Of a DNA stretch of 55,038 bases, positions 1 through 10,735 are shown in pieces. Every line of letters starts with the position of its first letter. The stretch's first letter is position 1. The stretch covers positions 1 through 55,038 of the forward strand of contig JADGJC010000259.1 of NCBI GenBank assembly GCA_027596075.1. Reading direction: 5' to 3'. Origin of the DNA: Rhizophlyctis rosea (taxonomy: Eukaryota > Chytridiomycota > Chytridiomycetes > Rhizophlyctidales > Rhizophlyctidaceae). The notes under the pieces are model-generated. The model was not told the DNA's origin, did no database searches, and saw nothing but the letters and a program-made list of their open reading frames with translations. The translations under genes were made by a program, and so were the position numbers.

Positions 1-620
1 TTGGTGAGTCTCTGGCAGACTCAGTACGCAACGATTAGGCGTGAACGAGCTCAAATCGTCGTCCTAGTCGTTCTGGCATCCCGTTACGCGACTAGAATGG
101 GTGGCGAAGTCGTTAGGTTGATCAGACCCACACGTCGCTACCGTGGTTATGCAAGCCGTACAGCTAAAAAAGATGTTGGTCAATAGACTTGCTTGAAGCA
201 ATACACACTCAAATGAACGATAAGTTAACTGTTTGGATGTATATTGAAAATTGAATAATGAACAACATAACATACACACACGCACATGCACATATGTATC
301 ACCCAAGGTGGCACAGGTGCGACAGAAAAACATGTAAGCGATCGACGTGATTACATGAGGGTCACGTGATCCTAACTAAGCTAATAAATCAGTCACATGT
401 TCATCAATCTAACCAATCACGTGACGCGTCCGAACTACTGAACGCATCCTACCAGTCCGCATCCCTGCAGTTAGGGTAATAAAAACAAATCGAGTTGTTG
501 AAAGTCTGCAAGAATCCCCACCACTGGAGTTGTCAAGCCGAATACCAAAAAAATCCGCTGCGCACGTGATCCCAAGCAACGGATTCGCATCCCAATGCTG
601 TAGATGCTCTCAGCAAATGC

Positions 621-1109
621 TCAGCAGGTCATGTGAAATGCCCTGGGGTGCCTATGGTGCATCAGAGTTCTAGGGACCATTGTGAGCATTAAGAAGTGTA
701 TATGGGATGCGGATGTGTTACCCAAATAGGCAAGTGCTACGCTAAGAGCGTTACATATGACTACAAGAATAATATGCGTGAATATATAAGAACTGCTAAT
801 GGCTCTGGAGGCGGTCATATGGCTAGAATGGTTCTCTGGTCGAGAACATTGGACAGTGGAAAAAATAACTTCAGTCTCGTTACCGCGAGTGCGGACTTCA
901 CCCTTGGCCAAGGAGCTAGTGCTCTTGTTACGAGAACTGCCAGAGTTGAAAGTAACCGTCTGCTGAGGAATAGGTTCTTGGTGTGAGGGTTGAATAACTT
1001 CTTTGTATACGCTGGCGCCGTTGGTGATAGTGTTAATAGCTAAGTCGCCGGTGACCTGGTAGTGTACTTCTCCAGGTGTGTTTCTGAACAGAATAATGGT
1101 AATAAGCAT
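621..1109 (-). CDS. possible hypothetical protein with one membrane segment
   Basis: An open frame of 162 codons runs without interruption. It has a polar Ser/Thr/Asn-rich first half and a hydrophobic stretch near residues 108-130 that could span a membrane. I recognise no family. It lies in transposon-like surroundings, the opposite strand also has an open frame, and no splice signals support extension. It may be a chance frame, so this is a weak call. Confidence 0.18.
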   Translation of the reverse strand: MLITIILFRNTPGEVHYQVTGDLAINTITNGASVYKEVIQPSHQEPIPQQTVTFNSGSSRNKSTSSLAKGEVRTRGNETEVIFSTVQCSRPENHSSHMTASRAISSSYIFTHIILVVICNALSVALAYLGNTSASHIHFLMLTMVPRTLMHHRHPRAFHMTC

Positions 1110-1639
1110 TTTCTGTCAGAGACTTTTGAACTGTGTTGCAGAATTGAACAAGTGAAAATATGTTTGATAAGGTGAGAAGTAAAGAAAACTACTAATACTA
1201 ACGACTAACGCTCCTGGAGACCACTAAGGCGTTACCATTTACTCTAGGAGTGCTTGACGTGCTGGACTTTTCCGCCAGCAGCGCCTTCATGCACAAAATG
1301 CCTTGAGTTCTAGCTGCACTATGTTATCTAATCGACTAGCAGAAAACTATCAGAAAATTGACGCTTTACCAATCGAATTTCCCCAAATCACACCATCCGC
1401 CCGCGGCGGTGCTGATGCTGAGTCGTTACCGGTAACGGTGGTATGGGCTAATTGATAATTGCCGGTGGAGATGAGTTTCGTTGGTAGTGATGCTGCAAGA
1501 GGTAGCGGTATCTTATAATCCGAGAATCGCTCAAAAACTGATCCGCTGGCCCGCGCGCCTTCCAAGACTTCCAAACGTGTGATCTTTCCGCAGAGACTAT
1601 ATCCGCGCCCGATGTAGAGACACAGTGGCCCTTTCTTTT

Positions 1640-2140
1640 ATGAGCACGCATCAGTGGTGGCGCCTGGCGTTTTTGGTTCAATTGCAAATGGAGGCGCGTT
1701 CCGATCTGTGGCCCGCACGTTCTGTGTCTTTTTTTGGTTAAATTGCAATGCTCCGAGCCAGCCAGCCCGCGAACGTGGCTCCGTGTGTATTGATTCCATG
1801 ATCAACATGTCCTGGTCGTCGGTACTGTGCAGCGGTGCACGCAAGCACTTTTCATTATGGTCCTACTAAGCTCAAACAACAAAAAGCAGCAAGCGGCACC
1901 TTTTTCAACTAATAACGGAGACTCTAGCTCTTTTTTTGACCGCATACGGGCCCCTGGAATTGTGAGATGTTGATCATGCAATCAATTTCATCAAACCCAT
2001 GGATGTCCGGTTGTCGATGCTTTCTAGTGGTGCATGCAGGCACTTTTCACTATGGTGTCCCTAAGCTCCAACGACAGAGGGAAGCAAGGCGCGCAATTGT
2101 CAATTGATAACCGAGACTCTAGCTGTATTCTTGGGTGAGT
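1640..2140. repeat. degenerate direct repeat, period about 195 bp
   Basis: Two diverged copies of a non-coding unit are visible. The first includes 1841-1930 and the second 2036-2125. Both share the order: GCA(A/G)GCACTTTTCA(T/C)TATGG, then a CTAAGCTC core, then a (A/G)AGACTCTAGCT end. Flanking sequence (GATCATG...CAATTTCAT-like) is also partly shared. It is most likely part of the old transposon region. Confidence 0.5.
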
Positions 2141-2593
2141 GCGTGCCCTTTGAACTTGGATCATTTTGATTACGGAACCGATGTATCAGACACCCATCCG
2201 AGACGCGTGCTGTCTCGGAGCATTGCACTTTGACCACAAAAGGAAGGTGTACAACGCGACGCGTTGCTCATGCGTTAAGCTCTGAAAATCATTGCCATTT
2301 ATGGCAAGTGTACCAAATGGGGTGTGTGCCCCTTTGTGTCTCTATATCGGTCGCTATATCCGACCCTCTATGCTCCAAAGCAACGGAGTCCGGTGCCTAA
2401 ACTCTGGTTCTGACAGAAATACTGAATACTAAGACTAAAACTGAACGACTAATACTAATCCTCAACCGGAGATGATAACCGGAAAATTCCAAACAATGAC
2501 TTGCCAGTAGAGGTCCAAACACGAACATATGATTCCCATCAGCGATCTAATCTTTAATCCCTCACTGATGGGACCACATCTGGTCCTCGAAAT

Positions 2594-2827
2594 CTTGTAA
2601 GTCCGCAACCGGAGACACATAGGGTCGCCTCTGGCTCCGTTCAATGGATTTACGACGCACGTGCTGCTAACACCTTTGTGCTGAAGCACAAGATACTTTC
2701 GCGGTGGGAGGGACCTGTGGTCATTAGGGACGTGGTGCGAAAGGGGGCATATACGGTTGAGGACTTGGAGGGAAGGTTGCTATTTGAGGAGCCGACGATC
2801 AATCATGTGCGTCTGAAGCCTTACTGA
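2594..2827 (+). mobile_element. Ty3/Gypsy-type retrotransposon pol 3' end (fragment)
   Basis: Reading the frame that ends at TGA 2825-2827 gives the C-terminal end of a retroviral-type integrase: KHKILSRWEGPVVIRDVV (residue run beginning near 2684), then a GAYTVEDLEGR segment and a terminal INHVRLKPY. This order (the W-x-GP.V module, then G-x-Y-x-(L/V)-x-D-x-x-G, then ...N-x-x-(H)L-KPY) is the C-terminal module of Ty3/Gypsy and related integrases. Upstream frames are closed, so reverse transcriptase, RNase H and the integrase core are absent. No chromodomain is readable downstream. It is a dead fragment of an integrated element. Confidence 0.75.
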
Positions 2828-3002
2828 GAGGGCGTCAAGTGGGACGACATTGGAATGGGACCGGGATTGGGACGTGTGGGAAAGGGAAAGAGGAATGAGG
2901 AGGAGAAGATGAACCGGAGCAGGAGCAGGAGGACCTGGAAGAAGTGGGAGTGGAGCTGTTGGAGAAACAGTTAAGGGGACGGAAGACTTAAGTGGGGTTG
3001 AG

Positions 3003-3704
3003 TTGACTTTGGCGATTGATGCTTTGGTTGTACGGAGGGGGAGGGAATGGATCGAATATCGGAACTCGGAGGAATTTGGTTCGGAAGGGATGGAATCGAA
3101 TGGAGTGCATGGATTAGGCGGGCTGGATAGTCTCGGGCGAGGACGTAAGCAGGAGAAATCTGGGAAGTCGGGAGAGAGGAAGTCTTTGGGAATGGAGGAA
3201 CTACTGTGGATGGGGTTGGATCATTCGAAGTCGGGGTGGGAAAATTCGGGTGCCAAGATGACACTCATGGGACGCATCCATCCGCCCATGCCTCCATTCG
3301 TTTTTCCAATACAGGTTATCGTCAGCGGACGTCAATCTGGTGGAGGAGGCAATGTGGGTCACTCATGTTGCATTGTTCGACTTTACTGCACACGTCTCAT
3401 GGACATCAAGATCCTCTCGACTATCTCCAATCTCCACTGCACCCGCAACCCCTTCTGCCCCAACGTCCAATCCGTCCACCTCCGCAGGCGGGGGCAGCTC
3501 GACTTCAGAGACAAGTCGTCCGACCAGTCAAGTTCAATGTCCCCCACCAACTTGCCGGGCATTATTGGAGGAACGGCCTCCGCCATCATTGCAATCATTG
3601 GTAATGGGACGGCGATCTATGAGTTCAAGTACCACAAGAAGCGGGCCGATCAGCAAGGAAAAGTGGAGAATGTGAATGCTCAAGCTGTCCGTCAGGGTTG
3701 GTAG
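3003..3704 (+). pseudogene. remnant of a single-pass membrane protein with Ser/Thr-rich stalk
   Basis: The first 80 codons are purine-rich, low-complexity and probably not protein-derived. From about 3540 the frame reads a Pro/Ser linker, then a hydrophobic helix of the form GIIGGTASAIIAIIGNGTAI, then a basic cytosolic start (EFKYHKKRA). A Ser/Thr/Pro-rich stalk is readable just upstream in a different frame (3400-3530), so the original extracellular stalk and the helix appear to be separated by a frameshift. The topology resembles chytrid surface proteins with a stalk, one helix and a short tail. I interpret it as a decayed gene captured beside the retroelement. An unspliced or mis-spliced exon is the alternative. 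Confidence 0.35.
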
Positions 3705-4574
3705 TTTCTATTTGTTGTAGTAGCTTCTTGTTTGGTTAGCTTGCGACTGGGAAGACTGGAAAGTGCTTGATGCAAATGAGGTGGCTGGGAGCGCTTTGCT
3801 CGAGAAATCCAATCACGATCGGAACTACTGCTATCGGGGGGTTAATTGGTGAGCTGACCCCTACCAGTGAAAAACCTGGGAGGTCAAAGAGCCTCATTAT
3901 TCGTCCAATCACTTTAGTTTACTAGTAATCTTATAATATCCACCTAGTACAGTACCAATGTATGACAATATATAGTACACTACCAATCCATTACAATAAT
4001 AGGTAGTACACCCACCAATCCACGTAGGATTCACGCACCCATTTGTGGCGTCGTTATTTAGCGAGTTATTCAACGCGTTACAGATCACAGAGCTTGCCCA
4101 TTCCCTAGCTTGGTGGTCTGATCCATGGACGAAGTGACGAACTACATGCGGCAATAGAAATGCCGACAGGGTAGCTGTCGACGGACTTGGATAATATGAG
4201 CTTGTGAAGTCTTCATATGTGGAGGGGCAACAGATGGTCAATGGAAAGGGATGACCGAGGGAGCACCAAAGGGCACAAGCAGGGAATTTTGATCTAGGGT
4301 AAAATGAGGATTGAATGAACAAATGAGGAAATGCTGTGGCGAATATTGTTTATTGTTCAAGCTGCTCAAAAGCAGATGATAAGATGTCCCCTTCCGTCAA
4401 ACCAGTTCGATTCGTACGATCCGAAGGGATGGTCAACTGTACAGCAGGATTATCTATATAATTTATGAACACTTTATGTTACATTGTGAACAACTCCTCT
4501 ATCTTAAATGATAATGTTCAATTCCAATCTACAAATCTCAATGGAAACGATGGTCAACAAGACGAAAGGTTTTC
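3705..4574. other. intergenic, AT-rich, no gene seen
   Basis: Nothing codes convincingly here. It contains a short threefold repeat (separate entry) and the 3' flank of the citrate carrier gene. Confidence 0.6.
3945..4021. repeat. three imperfect copies of a TAGTACA...ACCAATC unit
   Basis: TAGTACAGTACCAATG (3945), TAGTACACTACCAATCC (3973) and TAGTACACCCACCAATCC (4004) lie about 28-32 bp apart, with AT-rich spacers. They form a small tandem array without coding potential. Confidence 0.6.
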
Positions 4575-6050
4575 TCATTTGGTCGTTTTATCTAGAAGGA
4601 ACAACACTTGTTCGTACACGCTGAAGACGATACCGCCGGAGAACTGTGGGACGAAATGGTGATTGCGATACGGTCAAATTTCGGGAACAACACTGACGGC
4701 AGGTAGTCAGAACAATTGAAGAGTTAAACTCACCAATAACCTCCCTAACCGAGGCGTGGCGCCCTTCCACAACGCCAGAATGCCCTCCTCCTTGCCTACT
4801 TTGTAAAGACAATGCAGCGAGTTCTTGTACAGCGCGCGTGCATTTAGCGCTTGCATGCGCGTCTTGACGACGTCAATGGGTTGGGTTGAGTATACTGTTA
4901 TTAGACCCGCGATCATTCCTGTTCATGTCATGGACATGTCAACAGCGAATATCATTGGCAAAGGCAAAGAGACCTGGCAGCAAACATACCGTTTCCGAAC
5001 GTGACATACCACGGAACGTATCGCGTTCCAGTGACCGGGTCAGGCGGGAAATATTGTTGAACTTTCTCCTTCAATAGTCCGTATATCGTCAGGCGGACGG
5101 CAGAGTTGGCGCCTTGACGAGCTACTACAGCGGTCATGCCACGGTAGATACCACTGACGCCTTCCGCTTTGACGATTTCTCGTGTGCCTGTTTAGGGTTG
5201 TGAATTCATTATCATCTTGATACACATGAGAGATCGAGAATACAAACCATGAATGAGACCGCAATATTTGGGATTTGGTTGATTCTGATCGTGGATTAAC
5301 TTTGTTCTGAGGGGTGTCAACATTCGTCAGCTGGTATCATCTTTGAATGACAGATGATCTACATACTTGATGGTTTCTGTCGGCGTGACGACTAAAACAG
5401 CCTCCGTTACTCCCGCGCCCAATCCAGCTGAACTCAAAACACAATCTGGTCAGGTCATAGCTCATGCGGGCGTTCAAACATGCTCCCAATCCAACACCCA
5501 CCCAACATCATCCTCTGACTCGACAGCTTCCCCTCCTCATCCGCCAGACTCTTCTTAAAATGCTCAAACGACAAGAACCGAATGCCAGCTTTCGTCGATG
5601 TTCCAAGAACAAGTGCCGACATGCCCCGGTACAGACCCGTGAAGCCCTTCTCCCGAATTGTCCATTTTACGCAGTCCCAGGGTCCATCAAAAAGCTGTCA
5701 TCGCAAGGTATCGTCAGTGCAACCGGGGGCTTCCATTTGAAAGTAAACAGCGGCATACCTTCTGCTGCTTCTTGCCTTGCAGCTGGAGTTGTGTTTTCAC
5801 ATATTCGGTCGGATATGTTATGGAGGCTTCCACAGCTCCGGCTATTGTACCGGCGGCTAGAGGGCAACAGAGTGAGGCTAAGCCCTCGGTCCCGTCTTCT
5901 GCAGTTACGAAGTACAGCAAATGTGTTCAGATATGCAACTCACTCAGGGAGTAAAGGGGAGGCACCTGTAACCGGACGTCAAAATGTGAGGCACAAATAA
6001 TTTGACATATAGCGCAGCCGGATACTCACTGCTTTCTTGTTCTCCGACAT
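4575..6050 (-). CDS. CTP1: mitochondrial tricarboxylate/citrate carrier (SLC25A1/Ctp1 type)
   Basis: Nine exons join in frame (6050-6030, 5965-5944, 5898-5759, 5694-5502, 5427-5367, 5306-5248, 5187-4990, 4918-4734, 4643-4575) and give 315 residues, the usual length for this inner-membrane carrier. The three mitochondrial-carrier repeats each keep the P-x-(D/E)-x-x-(K/R) signature: YPTEYVKTQ, TPTETIKTK and QPIDVVKTR. IHDQNQPNPKY after repeat 2 and the KYCGLIHG region are typical of citrate carriers rather than other SLC25 members. The family exchanges mitochondrial citrate/isocitrate for malate, exporting acetyl units for lipid synthesis. The start ATG (MSENKKA...) begins a 21-nt first exon followed by a perfect GTGAGT donor. 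All introns are GT-AG and 55-85 nt. SAM50 lies upstream on the same strand with its own promoter gap. Confidence 0.93.
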
Positions 6051-6524
6051 TTTGGGGCCTAAAACACTCCTCTCCTATTTGCGCGACGTCTCGCAGGTGA
6101 ATGGTTTTGCAAAAAAGGAATGGAAGGGTAAGTAGGGAAGTAAACAAACAAAGGTGCGATTGGGCAATGCGCCCAAATTTTGCTCGGACGAGGTGTGGCG
6201 GTGAGCGACTACAAGCCACTTGAACCCGCGCGCAGTGGGTGGCGGTTTTGGACAGTGGACGCTTGATGGTGGCCTGACGCCAAAAATGCAATGGTTGCCA
6301 GATCAATCATCACGATGGGCAACAGGTTATTGGGGATGCTATTTAGGCACCAGGCAGGAAACGAAGAGCAGGGCCAACATCTGAGCGCGCGAACAAATAA
6401 CATCCCTCATTGACCGGAATGAGTACACTGGGTGGTTAGGTGCTCAGTCGCGTTAGAACTCACTCCCAACCCACTACTGTCGCACATCATATTATATCTA
6501 TGAGTCTATGAACACTGCACTATT
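6051..6524. other. intergenic, presumed CTP1 promoter and SAM50 3' flank
   Basis: 474 bp without coding signal. It must hold the CTP1 promoter (genes are head-to-tail). I see no defined element. Confidence 0.55.
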
Positions 6525-8586
6525 CTACATATAATTGAGCCCAATCCCAAATTGCAGGCCTGGTTTAACGCTATCAGTCGATGTCGCCGTCAGAGGCAAG
6601 CACCAGTTTAGCTCTAGCCGAAGAATGCTGAACCGAACTGCTAATCCTATGCCTGTCGAAATGCTCGGGCTCCGCACAAGATCCTGAATGGTTTGTTGAG
6701 GTGCTTTCGCTATGAAGTCACGATTGAAAGATGAGTTGACAATTATGCTGAACGCGACATCAGCAGGATGGTGAAGGGGGATTACAACTCACTTGTGTCG
6801 ACAGGAATCAAACTTCCCCCATTGACGAATAGATGTCCTCTTATTGGCTTGTTCACCAGATAGGGCAATGGCGTGAAGAGGCTGAGCCCGGCAGCCCAGT
6901 ATGCGTCCCCGCCTATGCTATCCCCTGCGAACCGTGGTCCGTCAGCATCATCACGGGGATGATCCTGCAAGTTGTGCTCCACTAATTTTATCTCACCTCC
7001 ATCCCGTGGTCCAACCCCACTCTGCCGGAATCCGCGTATCGTCAACGGACCACCCAAATTGAACCGGTCGCTGATTCGCGTCCGATCTTTTCCCCACGGA
7101 AGAAGCAGACCGCCTCGTAGTGATGTGATTATACTCTGTTGTCGTGACGTCAGTGAAAACTTCCCGAGTTCAAAAATGAAGGATTGAACATACAAATCCA
7201 TGTCCGAGCGGGTGTGCTGCTTGTCCTTCCACTTCGCCCTTAACAAATCGCACATCACCCCCCAAACCTGCCAATTCCTAGACCGACAGCGTGAACATAC
7301 GTAACAATATTCGTGATCAACAATGAGACGAACAAACCTCATTCGTCCTGATGTACGTCCCAACGTTGGGCAACATAGCATCATCTCGGTGATCTCGCAC
7401 AAACGTGTGTGATATGGAAGATTTGAGGCTGTGACCCCCATCCTGTCGGACACTATACCCAACGGCCATCCGTCAGTACGTCATCAGATCGTTTTGCCAC
7501 AAACACGTATTACCTCCAAGATGCGTCCTTCCCGAGGCTATGTATTTGCCGCCAATCAACACCGTACTGGAAAATATGATTTCCTTTCCAAATGGAATCC
7601 GTCTGCGAAACACAATGCCATCCAAAGATCAGAGCTAACTCCAACGTCTCCGAGTTTGGCATTTGGTCTGGATACCTTATAGCGTAGAAGTATTCCGTGC
7701 AGCTTCTCCTCATGTGAAGAGTATAATGAGAGGTTTCTATTCACTTTTGAAGCTCCGACTTCGATGCGTGCATTGGGCTCGGTGTACGCGGGGCGGCCGA
7801 AGACCGGAGTAGGTATGACAGGTTTGCTGAAAAGGAACTGTATACAATCGAGTCATGAGCAATCACCGTTAAGAAGCCATTCAGAAAGTCCAAGGATGAC
7901 GCACCTGGAAAGCTGTACCGGTTTGCGCGGCAAAGGGTGCATCATAATCTTTATGTAACGGAAGGCTGGTTTCAACACCATACGAAGCGTTCACTTCAAT
8001 GGTTTCAGCTGTGCCAGACAGATTTGAGAGTCTTCCAGTCAAGTTCTTGCATAGAAGATGATGAGTTTTGACAAGCGCGACAACACGCAAGCGGTTTGTT
8101 TGTTTACCATGTTGCCTTCATAGTTTCCCACGTCAACCGCTTGCCGCGCATACAGTCTTGGGCCTTCGACCACATTCAAAACCACGTTGATCTCGTCGCC
8201 TCGCCCAGTCGGCGCCGTATCTAAGACAACATTGACGTCGCGAAAACAGTTGAGCCGTCGAAGACGATGGCAAGCTTCACGAGATTCAGCAATAACGTCG
8301 CCTAGAGTTTCGGATTTTAGGATGGGAGAGACGAGGGTTGTGATGACTTCCGAGGACGTGTGTGTTGCACCGTCGATGCGGATAGAGGAGACGCGAAAGG
8401 GACGAGACTGGGATGACTGGACCTGATTTGAAGTGGTTTCACGTGTGGGAAAGTCAGTGCCAAGTCGAAAGGAACCACCTTCCCATTGTGAACGCAAGTT
8501 ACCAGGTTTGTCAGTCTTTCCGCTGCTTCTGGTGATATCTCTGGCAAGGCATCTGCCACTACTGGTAGGGTATCTGCAGTCGGCAT
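6525..8586 (-). CDS. SAM50: SAM50/Tob55, mitochondrial outer-membrane beta-barrel insertase
   Basis: The product is an Omp85-family protein of the sorting and assembly machinery, which inserts beta-barrel proteins into the mitochondrial outer membrane. In-frame exons include 8586-8503, 8422-8108, 8045-7905, 7837-7676 and 7602-7514, followed by at least four more and ending in TAG at 6525. The N-terminal part (RVSSIRIDGATHTSSEVI onwards) is the single POTRA domain. The barrel follows, with HSLGKDASW, SLKSSISHTFVRD and the Omp85 hallmark LTIRGFRQSGVGPRDGG, then DSIGGDAYWAAGLSLFTPLP. The C-terminal strand (LELNWCLPL ... PGLQFGIGLNYM) ends at an aromatic-rich last strand as expected. The start is MPTADTLPVV: it follows a stop-containing leader, and the first donor (GTAACT) joins cleanly to the POTRA exon. 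The length is near the family norm (about 440-480 residues). Confidence 0.92.
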
Positions 8587-8939
8587 AGTGTATGCTTTGC
8601 TGGAAGTATTTAGAGGAAGATGACGACGTTGAGATCTCGATGAAAGAACCACTTTTTCCTGGGCAGATTTGGGTCTGGATTTGGGTGTTCACTGTTGGGG
8701 CACACCGTCCAAGATGTGGCTTATCGATTCGGGTGAGTGGTTTGCTCTGAATCCCTGAAACCGTGTAAGGGGGCCAGACAGGGCCGCAGCCCCAAAATGC
8801 ACACAGTTTTCCCGTTCCACATTGCGCAGCTGAGGCAGCCCAGATGGGCCCAAGAGACTTGTTTACTAATCAGCCAACAGTCCACAATCTTAACCGTCAA
8901 TCTCCACACTTTTCCACTAACAACTAAAAACACCTCACA
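8587..8939. promoter_or_regulatory. shared 353-bp intergenic between divergent SAM50 and Dabb genes
   Basis: SAM50 (minus) and the Dabb gene (plus) start back to back, so this stretch should contain both promoters. It is non-coding. No TATA-like or palindromic element stands out. Confidence 0.5.
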
Positions 8940-9518
8940 ATGCCAGTGGAACACGTAGGCAAGTTGGAGCTAGTGCTGCTGTCCTTCCACGTGCTTGACA
9001 ATTCCAACTGACATCCTGCTGCCCTCACAGTGCTCTTCAAGATTCGCCAGGACGCAGACCCCGTCAAAGTCAACGGTTTACTCCCGGCATTCAAAGCTCT
9101 GCTATCTCTCGACGAAATCGAAACGGTGCGACTGTGGACACCCAATCGTAAAGGTTCATAAATATTCATTACCAACTGCAGATTGAGTTTGGCCCCACCT
9201 TCACTACACAGCGGGCAGAAGGCTACACCCATGGTAAGCTCAACCGTTTTGCCACATCATACATGATGGAGGATGGAGAGGGATACAATGTCTCACATTG
9301 TTACATTTCCTATCCAATGTAGTGCTGGTTGTGAGACTCAAAGATCGCAGCGCATTGGAAAGCTATGCCGTTCACCCCGACCATGGTTTGTCCCTTGCAC
9401 ATCATCCTGTCCTCATCATAGTCTGACAACCCACTCTTTGACAGTTGCCATCGTCGAGAATCTTGTCAAACCCACTGTAGAAGTAGGTGGTATTCTGGCC
9501 GTGGACATTGAGGTGTAA
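8940..9518 (+). CDS. stress-responsive A/B barrel (Dabb) domain protein
   Basis: Five exons (8940-8958, 9031-9125, 9182-9233, 9323-9385, 9445-9518) give a protein of about 100 residues that is a single Dabb domain. It starts MPVEHVVLFKIRQDADPVKV and continues with an EFGPTFTTQRAEGYTHVLVV core, HPDHVAIVENLVKP and a VGGILAVDIEV end. The H-V-V-L-F-K start and the HPDH/HVAIVE stretch are family hallmarks. Dabb proteins are small dimeric alpha/beta barrels induced by stress or acting as minor metabolic enzymes; the substrate here is unknown. The first intron (8959-9030) only works as GC-AG: exon end GTAG, donor GCAAGT, acceptor CACAG. Any GT donor near the start codon breaks the frame. Confidence in the family is high. 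Confidence 0.9.
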
Positions 9519-9705
9519 CAGCAGGTGGACTCTGTACCTCGAGACACTATGTACATCCTTTTGATTATGGAAAGAATAACTTGGTACGAATTTGCAAAGG
9601 ATGTCATACTCTGAGGTTCTGCTTTCTGGTTGAAGATCTATGGTACATTCACAAATCCCAAGCTGATTAGATGGCGGGAATCATCATTGCTGGCTATGAG
9701 TTGAA

Positions 9706-10200
9706 TCAACCTGTCTTGTGCTTCTTGAAGCCGATGCCAGCCATAAAAGAGGCCCTAGCAATGGCAACAAACCCTGTGATTGCCAAGCATCCCCAGTCCT
9801 CCGCACGAAAGCTATCTAGATGCCAAAGTCGCCCCTGCCTGCCATACTCTCGGAACAGCGAGCCCAACAATACAAGGTCCACGACCAGCACGGCTCCTTG
9901 ATAGAACCTCCATATGACGATATCTTTGGTGTATCGCAACACGAAGGTAGAGAATATGAAGCATAGAAACAGGAAGGCAGCAATTTGGTGGAATATGAAG
10001 TCGTAAGCGGGGTGGTATATGGCTGAAGGTCTATCAACGTACGGAATTGAGCCGGCTGGTGTGGAGATGGTGGAGGGGAGGTAGGAGTCCAAGACGAAGA
10101 GAGGATAGAAGGAAGTAATGACGCCGGACAGAGATAGAAGAGGGTCAATGTATGTGAAGATGATGGTGTAGACCAAAGGAATTGGCTTGCTGGTGGACAT
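9706..10200 (-). CDS. four-helix fungal membrane protein (DUF7704-like)
   Basis: A single exon of 164 codons starts MSTSKPIPLVYTIIFTYIDP and ends FKKHKTG. Four hydrophobic segments are visible: residues about 9-33, 70-90 (FHQIAAFLFLCFIFSTFVL), 98-118 and 136-155. The layout, with a short PLVY...YIDPL N-terminus, a loop carrying prolines and a charged FREYGRQGRLW loop, resembles the fungal-only four-helix family annotated as DUF7704. Function is unknown; most likely an endomembrane protein. Its promoter region (10201 onward) is shared with NOSIP on the other strand. Confidence 0.75.
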   Translation of the reverse strand: MSTSKPIPLVYTIIFTYIDPLLSLSGVITSFYPLFVLDSYLPSTISTPAGSIPYVDRPSAIYHPAYDFIFHQIAAFLFLCFIFSTFVLRYTKDIVIWRFYQGAVLVVDLVLLGSLFREYGRQGRLWHLDSFRAEDWGCLAITGFVAIARASFMAGIGFKKHKTG

Positions 10201-10735
10201 TGTTTCGATGTCGGATGGAAGTTTCTGAGGAGATGAAGTGACTCCACTAAAGCTGCCAACGAGTAAACAAAAGTCGCCTTAGCTCATACAGAGGAGCTGC
10301 GGGTAGGTCGGATCAATTCAAGGCCACAAAGGCCACAATATACTCTTCAGGAGGATGGGTACCTACATATGTTGGGAGGGAAATTCAATGTAAAGTGGGA
10401 GAGGACAAGAAAGGGGAAGACGCCAACCCTCCAACCTCAGGGAAGACGAAGATGTCTGATTAGCAATGCAACGACAAGCCACGATTGGTCCCAGGTCACA
10501 GGTGGCAGGTGCACCGTGTTCAGCCCCAGGGCACGGTCCCGCTGAATGATGCCTGGCATTGCATTGCCTGCCTATTATTACCGGTGGACGAGGTGGACGT
10601 CTTCAAGGTTTACAAAATCAGTCCCAGTTGCGAAACTGCGAGCAGGAGTTGTCACTCACCTCTTCACACCGATCGTCAATATACAAGAAGGTAACTCGAA
10701 ACCGCATCATACCAACCTCCACTTGCGTCAGAACA
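10201..10735. promoter_or_regulatory. divergent intergenic between the membrane protein gene and NOSIP
   Basis: 535 bp with no supported exon. It lies between two divergently transcribed genes and should carry both promoters. Short frames present are not in continuity with either gene. Confidence 0.5.

Larger units (their letters stand above)
1..2590. other. gene-poor region, no confident gene
   Basis: No exon chain with recognisable protein similarity could be built on either strand. The stretch is rich in stops, contains several CACGTGA-type motifs (around 360-425 and 560) and precedes a Ty3/Gypsy pol fragment, so it is probably decayed transposon sequence. This is an inference from context; no terminal repeats or primer-binding site were identified. 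Confidence 0.4.
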
